Assembly: GCF_016082275.1 (NCBI RefSeq)
Contig: NZ_MOWM01000002.1
Span: 62,001 to 126,000, forward strand
Source of the DNA: Variovorax sp. E3
GTDB lineage: Bacteria > Pseudomonadota > Gammaproteobacteria > Burkholderiales > Burkholderiaceae_C
Direction of reading: 5' to 3'
DNA: 64,000 nt
Notes under the pieces: generated by a model
Database searches by the model: none
The model's input: the letters and a program-made list of their open reading frames with translations, nothing else
What the model was told of the DNA's origin: nothing
Program-made: the position numbers and the translations under genes
Shown: positions 9,558-22,537 of the stretch, piece by piece
Layout of the letters: the number at the start of each line of letters is the position of its first letter
Numbering within the stretch: position 1 is the first letter of the stretch

Positions 9558-10331
9558 TCAAGGGGCGCTTGCACCGAACGCGAGCCAAAACGGATCGCCC
9601 ACGCGCTTGCCCACGCTCGCCGCGGCGTCGCGCACGATCGCGCCGAAGCGCTCGATGAGCGCGTCCGACAGCATCTCCGCGGGCAGCGCGATGCCGAAGG
9701 CGTAGGTCTGGCGCGTGGCCGCGTCGAACACGGCCGACGAGATGCCGGCCACGTTGGTCACGTACTCGCCGCGCGACAGGGCCCAGCCGGTCTCGCGGAT
9801 CACTGCGAGGCGGCCGAGCAGGTCCTTGCGCGTCCTGGGCGCGTCGCCGCGTCCCTGGTCGAGCCGGGGGCCGAGCAGGGCCGTCACGTCGGCGTCGTCC
9901 AGGCGGGCGAGCAGGGCGCGGCCCATGGCGCTCGAGTAGGCCGGCGCGCGGCTGCCCGGCGGCGTGTAGATCTGCAGCGCGCCGGCGCCGGCGCGCATCT
10001 GGATCACCAGCGTGTCGGCGCCGTCGAGAACGTTGATGTAGCCGGTGAAGCTGGTTTCTCGCACCAGCGCGTCAAGCGCCTCTTCGACCAGCGAGGCCGC
10101 GTTGCGCGAGGCGCGAAAGTGGTACGAGGCTTCCATGATCACGCCGCCTGGCCGGTAGGCGCGCGTGGCCGCGTCGCGGTCGAGAAAACCGTAGCTGGCC
10201 ATCATGCTGAGCGTGCGCGAGGCCGAGCTCTTGGGCAGGCCCAGTTCGGTCACCACGTCGGTCACCGTGATGTCGCGGCGCAGGCGGGCGATCAGCTTCA
10301 GGACGTCCATGGCGTTGGCGAGGGTGCTCAT
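9558..10331 (-). CDS. IclR family transcriptional regulator
   Basis: 257-residue regulator with an N-terminal winged HTH (TLANAMDVLKLIARL through LGLPKSSASRTLSMMASYGF) and a C-terminal IclR effector domain (about 80-250, including YTPPGSRAPAYSSAMGRALLA). The start is uncertain: ATG 10331 fits the domain boundary, ATG 10361 is equally weak in ribosome-binding signal, and the frame stays open to 10463. It lies 142 bp upstream of the ABC importer in the same direction and is divergent from the OPT transporter. A perfect palindrome at 10457-10473 is its probable operator, so it likely controls both arms. Confidence 0.88.
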   Translation of the reverse strand: MSTLANAMDVLKLIARLRRDITVTDVVTELGLPKSSASRTLSMMASYGFLDRDAATRAYRPGGVIMEASYHFRASRNAASLVEEALDALVRETSFTGYINVLDGADTLVIQMRAGAGALQIYTPPGSRAPAYSSAMGRALLARLDDADVTALLGPRLDQGRGDAPRTRKDLLGRLAVIRETGWALSRGEYVTNVAGISSAVFDAATRQTYAFGIALPAEMLSDALIERFGAIVRDAAASVGKRVGDPFWLAFGASAP

Positions 10332-10405
10332 ATGTCTGGTGGGTTGGCGGTTGGGGATCATAGGTTCGGCGCGGGGGGTGCTTGCCCGATCGGGGTGAAC
10401 CAGCC

Positions 10406-10433
10406 TTGACAGCGTCTTGCCCGGTTCTATCAT
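10406..10433 (+). promoter_or_regulatory. Sigma-70-like promoter for the OPT/DUF917/racemase operon
   Basis: TTGACA (10406-10411) and TATCAT (10428-10433) are separated by 16 bp, near-consensus -35 and -10 boxes. The predicted start near 10440 lies just before the palindrome at 10457-10473, well placed for repression. Confidence 0.65.
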
Positions 10434-10456
10434 TGAGTTCAATTTAATTGGATTGA

Positions 10457-10473
10457 GTTCCATAAAATGGAAC
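10457..10473. promoter_or_regulatory. Palindromic operator, candidate IclR site
   Basis: GTTCCATAAAATGGAAC is a perfect inverted repeat (7-bp arms, 3-bp spacer) close to the TTCCA/TGGAA half-sites of IclR-type operators. The motif TTGAGTTC occurs at 10433-10440 and 10453-10460, 20 bp apart or two helical turns. The site lies between the promoter and the ATG at 10488. Confidence 0.6.
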
Positions 10474-10487
10474 TACAAGGATCGACC

Positions 10488-12129
10488 ATGAACCACGAGG
10501 TGACGGCGGCCGCGCCGCTGCACGACGACCAGGACGGCAGGCGCGACGCGCATCCATCCCCGGAACTGCACCCCAAGGCGCTGGCGCCCGCCAACCTGAT
10601 CCTCACGGTGGTGCTGAGCGTGTTCGGCGCCATCGTCGGCATCCAGATGCTCGCGAGCCTGGGCATCACGCCGAGCACTTCGCTCATCGGCGCGCTCGCG
10701 GCCATGACGCTGGCGCGCGTGCCGCTGGCCATGTTCCGGGGCTTTCGCTCGGTGCATGCGCAGAACCTTGCGCAGACCAGCATTTCGTCGGCCACCTTCG
10801 GCGCGGCCAACAGCCTGTTCCTGCCGATCGGCATTCCGTTCCTGTTCGGGCTGCCTGACATGGTGGTGCCGATGCTCGTCGGCGTGAGCCTGGCGATGCT
10901 GCTGGACGCGTGGCTGCTCTACCGCATGTTCGACACGCCCGCGTTCCCCGCGAAGAACCCGTGGCCGCTGGGCATTGCGGCGGCCGAGGCCATCAAGGCC
11001 GGCGACGGCGGCGGCAAGCAGGCGTGGCTGCTGCTGGGCGGGCTGGCCACGGGCGTGGCGGGCGCGGTGTTCAAGCTGCCGATGTCGGCTTTCGGCGTGG
11101 CGCTGATCGGCGGGCTCGGCGCGATGACGGCGTTCGGCATCGGGCTGCTGGTGCGGGGCTATTCGGCGCCGCTGTTCGGGCTGGACATCGGCGCGCGCTA
11201 CGTGCCGCACGGCATGATGATCGGCGCGGGCATCGTGGCGCTGGTGCAGGTGGGGCGCGTGGTGCTGAAGAAGCGCGGCGCAATGCCCGGCGCCGCCGTG
11301 TCGCAAGAAGCACGCGGCGCCACCGTGCTGGGCCGCTCGCTGCGCCTGGGCAGTGTCGGCTACCTCGCAATCATGGTGCTGCTGGCGGTGGGCACGGGCG
11401 TCTACACAGGCATGTCGCCGGGCATGCTCGTGTGCTTCGTCGTCTACGGCACCTTCGCAGCCTTCGTGCACGAGCTCATCGTGGGCATCGCGGCCATGCA
11501 CTCGGGCTGGTTTCCGGCTTTCGCGGTGGCGCTGATCTCGTTGCTGATCGGCATCCTCATCGGTTTTCCGCCCGAGGCGCTGGTGGTGCTGGCGGGCTTC
11601 TCGGCCGCCACCGGCCCGGCCTTCGCCGACATGGGCTACGACCTGAAGGCGGGCCATCTGCTGCGCGGCGAGGCATCGGGCACGCCCTTCGAGGCCGAAG
11701 GCCGGCGCGAACAGATGATCGCGGGCATGGTGGCTTCGCCGTGGCCATCGTGGTAGTGGCCTGCACCTACAGGATCTTCTTCGCGAACCACCAGACGGCG
11801 CCCATCAACGCGGCCTACGTGGCGGCCATCAAGGCCGGCATCTCGGGCGACACCGCGCGCAACCTTGCGCTGTGGGCCGTGCCCGGCGCGCTGCTGCAGA
11901 TCGTGGGCGGCGCGCGCCAGCAACTGGGCGTGCTGTTTGCCACGGGGCTGCTCATCGCGAGCCCGATGGCGGGGTGGATGGTCGCGGCCGGCATCGCGTG
12001 CCGGCTGGTCGCGCATCGCGTGCTGGGCGCCACCGCGCGCGAAAAGCTGGAGGTGTTCGCGGGTGGCGTGATCGCGGGCGACGCGCTCTACAGCTTCTTC
12101 TCCGGCGTTGTGAAGAGCTTCGCAAGTAG
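10488..12129 (+). CDS. OPT family oligopeptide transporter (two frameshifts)
   Basis: About 547-residue polytopic membrane protein resembling the OPT/YSL family (PF03169), with many hydrophobic segments and QNLAQTSISSATFGAANSLF in the second segment pair. The ATG at 10488 has AAGGA 7 nt upstream; the earlier ATG at 10467 lies inside the operator palindrome and is unlikely. One base is missing near 11731 (MVASPWPSW in place of MVGFAVAIVVV), and a second near 12122 removes the expected end SFAK-TAG. With both restored, the gene ends at 12129. Uncorrected, the second frame reads through into the DUF917 gene. OPT proteins are proton-coupled importers of peptides or metal chelates; the substrate here is unknown. 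Confidence 0.75.
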
Positions 12130-12181
12130 CCGCTTTCTTCCTTTCCTTTTTTCTTCTTCATCACACAGGAACGACGAATCC

Positions 12182-13249
12182 ATGAAACGCAATCTGACAA
12201 GCGACGACGTTCGCGCGGCCATCTGGGGCGGCGCCATCCTCGGCGGCGGGGGCGGCGGACTGATCGAGTCGGGCGAGCGCGCCGCCAGGCTCGCGCTGCA
12301 GGTCGGCGCGCCGCAGCTATGGAGCGTCGACGAGTTCGACCCGTCGGCGCTCACCGCCACCATGGCGTTGGTCGGCGCCCCGGCCGCGCCCGACCCGCAC
12401 GTGCAACCCGCGCACCTGCTGCGCACGCTGGAGTTGCTGCGCCGCGAACTGCCGGCGGGGCAGAAGCTGGTCGGCCTGCATGCCAACGAGAACGGCGCCG
12501 AGACCACGGTCAACGGCTGGTTCCACGCCGCCATGAGCGGCCTTCCGGTCATCGACCTGGCCTGCAACGGCCGCGCGCATCCGTCGAGCGTCATGGGCGC
12601 GCTGGGCCTGCACACCGAGCCCGACTATCTCTCGGTGCAGGCCTATGCGGGCGGCGAGCCGGGCCGCTATGTCGAAGGCGTGGTGTCGGGCCGACTGGAG
12701 CAGACATCGGCCGTGGTGCGTCGTGCGTCGGTCGAAGCAGGCGGACTCGTGGCCGTGGCGCGCAACCCGGTGAACGTGGGCTATGCGCGCCAGCACGGCG
12801 CGCCGGGCGCCATCAGCCACGCCATCGCGCTGGGGCAGACGTACCTCGACGGCGGTGTCGATGCGGTTGCCCGTTCGCTCGAAGGCCGCATCGTGGCCGA
12901 GGGCGAGGTGCGCACCTACCGCTGCGAACAGCAGGAGGGGCTGGACGTGGGCATCGTCGAGCTCGACGACACGGCGCGCACGGTGCTGCGCTTCATCAAC
13001 GAGTACATGCTGCTGGAGCAGGGCGGCCAGCGCATCGCGCGCTTCCCCGATCTGGTGATGACGTTTGCCGAAGACGGCAAACCCGTGGTGTCGGCCCATG
13101 TGCGGCAGGGCGTGAAGCTGCGCGTGCTGGTGGCACCGCGCGCGCGGCTGCTGTTGTCGCGCACGATGTTCATGCCTGAGCTGTACCGGCCGCTGGAGAA
13201 GTCGCTGGGCGAAGCCTTCGCGCCGGCCGAAGAAGAAGTGCCGGCCTGA
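12182..13249 (+). CDS. DUF917 / S-methyl thiohydantoin desulfurase family protein
   Basis: 355-residue protein matching PF06032, formerly DUF917 and now called S-Me-THD. The N-terminus has WGGAILGGGGGGLIESGE, the glycine-rich start typical of the family, and DLACNGRAHPSSVMGALGL mid-protein is the family core. The ATG at 12182 follows an AGGAA element. It is second in an operon after the OPT transporter and 25 bp before an Asp/Glu/hydantoin racemase. Family members are linked to hydantoin and thiohydantoin breakdown, so a role in processing an imported cyclic ureide is a reasonable inference. Confidence 0.85.
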   Translation: MKRNLTSDDVRAAIWGGAILGGGGGGLIESGERAARLALQVGAPQLWSVDEFDPSALTATMALVGAPAAPDPHVQPAHLLRTLELLRRELPAGQKLVGLHANENGAETTVNGWFHAAMSGLPVIDLACNGRAHPSSVMGALGLHTEPDYLSVQAYAGGEPGRYVEGVVSGRLEQTSAVVRRASVEAGGLVAVARNPVNVGYARQHGAPGAISHAIALGQTYLDGGVDAVARSLEGRIVAEGEVRTYRCEQQEGLDVGIVELDDTARTVLRFINEYMLLEQGGQRIARFPDLVMTFAEDGKPVVSAHVRQGVKLRVLVAPRARLLLSRTMFMPELYRPLEKSLGEAFAPAEEEVPA

Positions 13250-13274
13250 GCCTTTCAACACAGAAGTACACACC

Positions 13275-14066
13275 ATGACGCTGCGCGTGCGATGGATCCG
13301 GACGGTCGGCAACGACACCTACAACGAGCGCTTCGCCCGTGAATTCGCCGAGGTGAAGAACCCCGGCACCGAGGTCGAGGTGGTCTCGCTGCGCAATGCC
13401 TCGGTGCGCCACCATGTCGAGTACCAGTGTTACGAGGCGCTGCTGGGCGCCGACATCGTGCGCGTGGTGCGCGATGCGGCCGTGAAGCGTTTCGACGCGG
13501 TGGTGCTCGGCTGCTTCTACGACCCGGTGCTTGTCGAGGCGCGCGAGATTTCGGGCGAGACGGTGGTGGTCGCGCCCTGTCAGGCCTCGTTCGAGGCGGC
13601 GGCCAACCTGGCGCAGAAGGTGTCGGTCATCGTCGGGCGCCGCAAGTGGGTGCCGCGCATCGAGTCGCGGGTGCGCGAGTACGGGCACGGCCACTTGCTG
13701 GCCTCGTGCCGCGCGTTGCAGCTGGGGGTGGAAGACTTCCAGCGCGACCGCGAGGAAACCGTGCGCCGCATGATCGAGCAGGGCCGCCGCGCCATCGACG
13801 AAGACGGCGCCGAGGCGCTGATCCTGGGCTGCACGCTGGAGTTCGGCTTCTACCGCCAACTGCAGGACGTGCTGGGCGTGCCCGTCATCGACTCGGCGCT
13901 GGCCGCCTTCAAGCGCGCCGAGGCGCTGGCCGACACGAAGCAGCGCTTCGGCTGGAAGCCCAGCCGGGTCGGCGGCTGCGAGCCGCCGCCGGAAGAAGAG
14001 GAACTGCTGGCGTGGAACGTGTTCGATGCGGCCGATGTGCCGGCCGCGTCACCGTTCCACGCCTGA
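13275..14066 (+). CDS. Asp/Glu/hydantoin racemase family protein
   Basis: 263-residue protein of the Asp/Glu/hydantoin racemase superfamily, a cofactor-independent fold using two cysteines. Likely catalytic Cys residues are in VVLGCFYDP (near 78) and LILGCTLEFG (near 186). The N-terminus MTLRVRWIRTVGNDTYNERF fits hydantoin-racemase-like members. The C-terminus extends past the usual end with KQRFGWKPSRVGG and an acidic PPPEEEE stretch. It is the last gene of the OPT operon. It may racemise a 5-substituted hydantoin or an amino acid derivative; the substrate is inferred from context only. Confidence 0.85.
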   Translation: MTLRVRWIRTVGNDTYNERFAREFAEVKNPGTEVEVVSLRNASVRHHVEYQCYEALLGADIVRVVRDAAVKRFDAVVLGCFYDPVLVEAREISGETVVVAPCQASFEAAANLAQKVSVIVGRRKWVPRIESRVREYGHGHLLASCRALQLGVEDFQRDREETVRRMIEQGRRAIDEDGAEALILGCTLEFGFYRQLQDVLGVPVIDSALAAFKRAEALADTKQRFGWKPSRVGGCEPPPEEEELLAWNVFDAADVPAASPFHA

Positions 14067-14082
14067 GCAAGCCGCCGCCGGC

Positions 14083-16383
<2,301 letters not shown>

Positions 16384-16599
16384 GAAAGTCTCCTTGTTTC
16401 TGACGGGCAATGAGGCTACCGCAAAAGCGCGGCTTGTTCTTACAGGGGGAATGCCGAAAACGCCTGGATCCATATCTTCCGGCGGATAAGCCGGCGGGGC
16501 GCTTCGCTAAACTGTGAAACTGTTAACTAGGGTTAACCGGCGGTTGGACCGTCCGGTCGGCGTCTCCAGAGACAAAAACAGAACGAGGGGCAAGAGCGA

Positions 16600-17937
16600 A
16601 TGACACCCGGACCTTTCACGAGCACCGACCCCGACGTGGTGGTCATCGGCGGCGGCCCTTCGGGCTCGACCGTGGCGGCGCTGCTGGCGGACCAGGGCCA
16701 TGACGTGGTGCTGATCGAAAAGGCGCAGCATCCGCGCTTTCACATCGGCGAGTCGCTGCTGCCGATGAACATGCCGCTGTTCGACCGCCTGGGCGTGCGC
16801 ACCGAGGTCGAGGCCATCGGCATCCGCAAGCACGGCGCCGAGTTCGTCTCGCCGTGGCACGACCACAGCAGCCATTTCGACTTCGGCCAGGCCATGGACA
16901 AGAGCTTTCCGTACGCGGTGCACGTGCGCCGCTCGGAGTTCGACGAGCTGCTGTTCCGCCATGCCGGCAAGCGCGGCGCGCGCACCTTCGAGGGTCAGCG
17001 CGTCACGGGCGTGGACATGGACGCCGGCAAGGGCACGCCCGACAACCGCCCGCAGGTGAAGGTCAAGGCTGACGACGGCACCGAGACCGCCTGGCGCCCG
17101 CGCTTCGTGATCGACGCCAGCGGGCGCGACACGCTGCTGTCGAACCAGCTGGACGCCAAGCGCCGCAACCGCAAGCACGCCAGCGCGGCGCTGTTCGGTC
17201 ATTTCGAGAACGCCGAAAGGCGGCCGGGCCGCTTCGAGGGCAACATTTCGCTGTTCTGGTTCGATCACGGCTGGTTCTGGTACATCCCGCTGAAAGACGG
17301 CACGGTGAGTGTCGGCGCGGTGGCTTCGCCGGCCTACTTCAAGAACCGCAAGGGCACGCTCGAAGAGTTCCTGATGGAAACCATTGCGCTGACCCCCAAG
17401 CTGGCCGCGCGCCTGAAGAACGCCACGCTGATGGGCGGCGCCACCTCCACCGGCAACTACGCCTACGACTCCAAATTCTGCCGCGGCGACCGCTTCATGA
17501 TGGTCGGCGACGCCTACGCTTTCGTCGACCCGATGTTCTCGTCGGGCGTGTACCTGGCGATGAACAGCGCCTTCGAGGGCGCCGCCGCGGCCGACCTGTG
17601 GCTCAAGGGCGAGGCGAAGGAGGCCGAGAAGGCTTTCCGCCACTACGAGAAGGTCATGAAGCACGGGCCGAAGATGTTCTCGTGGTTCATCTACCGCATC
17701 ACCTCGCCGGCCATCCGCCGGCTGTTCATGCACCCGCGCAACATCTGGCGCATGCAGGAGGCGCTGCTGTCGATCCTGGCCGGCGACCTGTTCCGCAACA
17801 CGCCGATCGGGCCGCGCTTCTGGGGCTTCAAGGTGACGTACTACGCATCGTGCGTCGGCATCCTGCCGCAGGCCGTGAAGACCTGGGCATGGCGCCGGCG
17901 CAACCTGAAGGAATCGCTGGAGGCGGCGAAGAGCTGA
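16600..17937 (+). CDS. FAD-dependent halogenase-like oxidoreductase
   Basis: 445-residue flavoprotein. The N-terminal GGGPSGSTVAALL binds FAD, and HPRFHIGESLLP and GWFWYIPL match the WxWxIP element of flavin-dependent halogenases (PF04820). FVDPMFSSGVYLA is the conserved flavin-contact loop, and GDAYAFVDP follows the GD motif. It stands alone between maeB and glxR, in the opposite direction to both. It may be a halogenase for a phenolic or carrier-bound substrate, or a related monooxygenase/geranylgeranyl-reductase-like enzyme; I cannot assign the catalytic Lys with confidence. Confidence 0.75.
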   Translation: MTPGPFTSTDPDVVVIGGGPSGSTVAALLADQGHDVVLIEKAQHPRFHIGESLLPMNMPLFDRLGVRTEVEAIGIRKHGAEFVSPWHDHSSHFDFGQAMDKSFPYAVHVRRSEFDELLFRHAGKRGARTFEGQRVTGVDMDAGKGTPDNRPQVKVKADDGTETAWRPRFVIDASGRDTLLSNQLDAKRRNRKHASAALFGHFENAERRPGRFEGNISLFWFDHGWFWYIPLKDGTVSVGAVASPAYFKNRKGTLEEFLMETIALTPKLAARLKNATLMGGATSTGNYAYDSKFCRGDRFMMVGDAYAFVDPMFSSGVYLAMNSAFEGAAAADLWLKGEAKEAEKAFRHYEKVMKHGPKMFSWFIYRITSPAIRRLFMHPRNIWRMQEALLSILAGDLFRNTPIGPRFWGFKVTYYASCVGILPQAVKTWAWRRRNLKESLEAAKS

Positions 17938-17975
17938 TCTCTTCGCCCCCCGAAAACACACGGCCGTAAAAAGGC

Positions 17976-18884
17976 TCAGTCCGGCGTCACCGTGTGCTGG
18001 GCCAGCGCTTCGAGCGCGCGCACCAGCGCCGAGTGGTCGAGCTGGCCGTAGCCCAGCGCGGCACAGGCGTTCATCAGCTGCGCCGCGCCGGCCGTCTGCG
18101 GCAGCGCCACGCCCAGCGTGCGCGCGCTCTGCATCGCCAGGTTCAGGTCCTTCTGGTGCAGCGAGATGCGAAAGCCCGGCGCGAAGGTGCGCTTGATCAT
18201 GCGTTCGCCGTGCACTTCGAGAATGCGCGAACTCGCGAAGCCGCCCATCAGCGCCTGCCGCACCCGCGCCGGATCGGCGCCGGCCTTCGACGCGAACACC
18301 AGCGCCTCGCTCACCGCCGCGATGTTCAGCGCCACGATGATCTGGTTGGCCACCTTGCACACCTGGCCGTCGCCCACGCCGCCCACCAGCGTCACGTTCT
18401 TGCCCATCTTGTCGAGCAGCGGCTTCACGCGCTCGAAGGTGCCTTCGTCGCCGCCGCACATGATCGTGAGGCTCGCGGCCTTGGCGCCCACCTCGCCGCC
18501 GGAGACCGGCGCGTCGACATAGCCGGCACCGGCCGCCGCGATGCGGCGCGCGAATTCCTTGGTCGCGATCGGGTCGATCGAGCTGCAGTCGACCACGATC
18601 TTGTTGCGCGAGTCTTTCAGGCCCGCGGCCACGCCTTCCTTGCCGGGCTCGCCGAACAGCACCTTCTCCACGTCGGGCGTGTCGGGCACCATGATGAAGA
18701 TGATGTCGGCCTGGCGCGCCACCTCGGCCGCCGAGGCGCAGATGGTGGCCTTCGAAACGAAGGGCTCGGGCGTGTTGCCGTGCGTGTTCACGAACAGCTG
18801 GTGGCCCGCGTCGAGCAGGTGGCCCGCCATGGGCGCGCCCATGATGCCGAGGCCGATGAATCCGATTTTTTGTTGGGTCGTCAT
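17976..18884 (-). CDS. glxR: 2-hydroxy-3-oxopropionate (tartronate semialdehyde) reductase
   Basis: 302-residue beta-hydroxyacid dehydrogenase. The N-terminal Rossmann motif is IGFIGLGIMGAPMAGHLL, the substrate loop is DAPVSGGEVGA, and the catalytic Lys lies in GQVCKVANQIIVALN near residue 171. It reduces tartronate semialdehyde to glycerate. It follows hyi and gcl in the same operon (22 and 16 bp gaps), which decides the assignment against 3-hydroxyisobutyrate dehydrogenase. Confidence 0.95.
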   Translation of the reverse strand: MTTQQKIGFIGLGIMGAPMAGHLLDAGHQLFVNTHGNTPEPFVSKATICASAAEVARQADIIFIMVPDTPDVEKVLFGEPGKEGVAAGLKDSRNKIVVDCSSIDPIATKEFARRIAAAGAGYVDAPVSGGEVGAKAASLTIMCGGDEGTFERVKPLLDKMGKNVTLVGGVGDGQVCKVANQIIVALNIAAVSEALVFASKAGADPARVRQALMGGFASSRILEVHGERMIKRTFAPGFRISLHQKDLNLAMQSARTLGVALPQTAGAAQLMNACAALGYGQLDHSALVRALEALAQHTVTPD

Positions 18885-18906
18885 GTGCTTGTTTCCTTGA
18901 GTCCTG

Positions 18907-19692
18907 TCATTGCTTGCGCGTGAGCGCCTCGCGCCAGCCGAGGCCGTCGACGGTGTCGCTGCGGGGCTTGTATTCGCAGCCGATCCAGCCGTCGTAGCCG
19001 AGCGAATCGATGTGCTTGAACAGCCACGGGTAGTTGATTTCGCCGGTGCCCGGCTCGCCGCGTCCGGGGTTGTCGGCCAGCTGGATGTGGCCGATCTGCG
19101 CCAGGTGCTTGGAGAGCGTGTTGCCCAGCTCGCCTTCCATGCGCTGCGCGTGGTAGATGTCGTACTGCACGCGCAGGTTCGGCGAGCCCACCGCCTCGAT
19201 CAGCGCCAGCGCCTTGTCGGTGCGGCTCAGGAAGAAGCCCGGAATGTCGAAGGTGTTGATCGGCTCGATCAGCAGGCGCAGGCCCGCCGCTTCCAGCTCG
19301 CGCGCGGCCAGGCGCAGGTTGTCGATGACCGTGCGGTTGACGACGTTGACGTCGGCCCCCGCCGGCACCTTGCCGATGAGGCAGTTCACCTGCGAGCAGC
19401 CCAGCGCGGTGGCGTAGTCGATGGCCATGGCAATGCCTTCGGCGAACTCGCCCGTGCGGTCCGGGTGGCAGGCGATGCCGCGCTCGCCCTTGTCCCAGTC
19501 GCCGGCCGGCAGGTTGTGCAGCACCTGCTGCAGGCCGTTGGCGCGCAGGGCGGCGGCCAGCTCCTTCTTGTCGAAGGGATAGGGGAACAGGTACTCCACG
19601 CCCTTGAAGCCCGCCTTGGCGGCGGCTTCGAAGCGTTGCATGAAGGGCAGCTCGGTGAAGAGCATCGTGAGGTTGGCTGCGAACTTGGGCAT
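18907..19692 (-). CDS. hyi: Hydroxypyruvate isomerase
   Basis: 261-residue AP-endonuclease-2-like TIM barrel. It interconverts hydroxypyruvate and tartronate semialdehyde. Typical features are the N-terminal PKFAANLTMLFTELPFMQRF, the metal-binding Glu in LLIEPINTFDIPGFFL and in IGCEYKPR, and YDIYHAQRMEG. It lies between gcl and glxR, as in classic glyoxylate-utilisation operons. Confidence 0.96.
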   Translation of the reverse strand: MPKFAANLTMLFTELPFMQRFEAAAKAGFKGVEYLFPYPFDKKELAAALRANGLQQVLHNLPAGDWDKGERGIACHPDRTGEFAEGIAMAIDYATALGCSQVNCLIGKVPAGADVNVVNRTVIDNLRLAARELEAAGLRLLIEPINTFDIPGFFLSRTDKALALIEAVGSPNLRVQYDIYHAQRMEGELGNTLSKHLAQIGHIQLADNPGRGEPGTGEINYPWLFKHIDSLGYDGWIGCEYKPRSDTVDGLGWREALTRKQ

Positions 19693-19708
19693 GTCTCTTC
19701 TTTCTTTC

Positions 19709-21502
<1,794 letters not shown>

Positions 21503-21577
21503 GAAGTGTCTCCTTGAGGTGGTCCCACTGTAGGAAGCGGTGCGCATTCGAAGAAGACGGCTGCGGACCATAAAACC

Positions 21578-21594
21578 TATTCCACGGCGGAATA
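21578..21594. promoter_or_regulatory. Palindrome in gcl/LysR intergenic region, candidate operator
   Basis: TATTCCACGGCGGAATA is a perfect inverted repeat (6-bp arms, 5-bp spacer) between the divergent gcl and LysR genes. It contains a T-N11-A arrangement like LysR boxes and lies just before the regulator start, which suits autoregulation. Confidence 0.5.
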
Positions 21595-21604
21595 AGTGAC
21601 TACC

Positions 21605-22516
21605 ATGCAGCCCATGGATCGCTTACTCGCCATGGAAATGTTCGTGCGTGTCGTGGAGACCGGCAGCTTCTCCAAAGCCGCGCGCGAGTTCAACACCACC
21701 CAGCCCACCGTGACAAAGCAGGTCGCGGCCACCGAGGCGCGGCTGAAGGTGCGGCTGCTCAACCGCAACACGCGCGGCGTGAGCCTCACCGAGCCCGGCG
21801 CGCTGTACTACGAGAAGTGCAAGACCATCGTGCGCGAGGCCGAGGAGGCCGAGAGCATCGTGCAGCTGCGGCAGAACCAGGCGCAGGGGCTGCTGCGCGT
21901 GGGCACCTCGGTGGCGTTCGGGCGGCGCGTGGTGGTGCCGCTGGCGCTGGAGTACATGCGCCGGCACCCGCAGGTGCAGCTCGACCTGAGCTTCGAGGAC
22001 CGCTATGTCGACCTGATCGCGCAGGGCGTGGACGTGGCCATCCGCATGGGCAAGCTGGCCGACTCGTCGCTGGGCGCGCGCTACCTGGGCGTCAATCCGT
22101 GGGCCATGGTGGCCTCGCCGGCCTACCTGAAGAAGCACGGCACGCCCAGGCGCGCGCAAGACCTGAGCGCGCATGTGGCGCTGATCTACAGCAGCGTGGT
22201 GGGCGACGAGTTCTGGCGCATGCACACGCCCAAGGGCGATGCGGTCACGGTGCCGGTGTCGGGGCGCTTTCGCTCGAACAACCTGTCGGCGGTGCTGGCC
22301 GCCGCGCGCGACGGGCTGGGCATTGCGCTGATGCCGCGCTACGTGGCCAGCGACTCATTGGCCGGGGGCAAGCTGCGCGAAGTGCTGGCCGACCACGCGC
22401 TGCCCGAGCAGGAGATCCACGCCGTGTTCCCGTCGCCCAAGCTGGTGCCGGGCAAGGTGTCGGGCTTCGTGGCCTTCCTGCAGGGGCGCTTCGACGAGGG
22501 CTGGTGGGCGCGCTGA
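21605..22516 (+). CDS. LysR family regulator of the glyoxylate operon
   Basis: 303-residue LysR-type regulator: N-terminal HTH ([33 protein letters not shown]) and a C-terminal inducer-binding domain (about 95-300). It is divergent from gcl with 102 bp between, the classic arrangement for an activator of the adjacent operon. The ATG at 21605 is preferred; GTG at 21596 and ATG 21614 are alternatives. Control of gcl-hyi-glxR is inferred from position. Confidence 0.92.
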   Translation: MQPMDRLLAMEMFVRVVETGSFSKAAREFNTTQPTVTKQVAATEARLKVRLLNRNTRGVSLTEPGALYYEKCKTIVREAEEAESIVQLRQNQAQGLLRVGTSVAFGRRVVVPLALEYMRRHPQVQLDLSFEDRYVDLIAQGVDVAIRMGKLADSSLGARYLGVNPWAMVASPAYLKKHGTPRRAQDLSAHVALIYSSVVGDEFWRMHTPKGDAVTVPVSGRFRSNNLSAVLAAARDGLGIALMPRYVASDSLAGGKLREVLADHALPEQEIHAVFPSPKLVPGKVSGFVAFLQGRFDEGWWAR

Positions 22517-22537
22517 GCGCACCCACGGGTTCTCCCC

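Noticed and set aside
10910-13249. Apparent fusion of the OPT transporter with the DUF917 protein
   Set aside because: The read-through depends on a missing base near 12122; with it restored a TAG stop appears at 12127-12129, and the DUF917 gene has its own ribosome-binding site and ATG at 12182.
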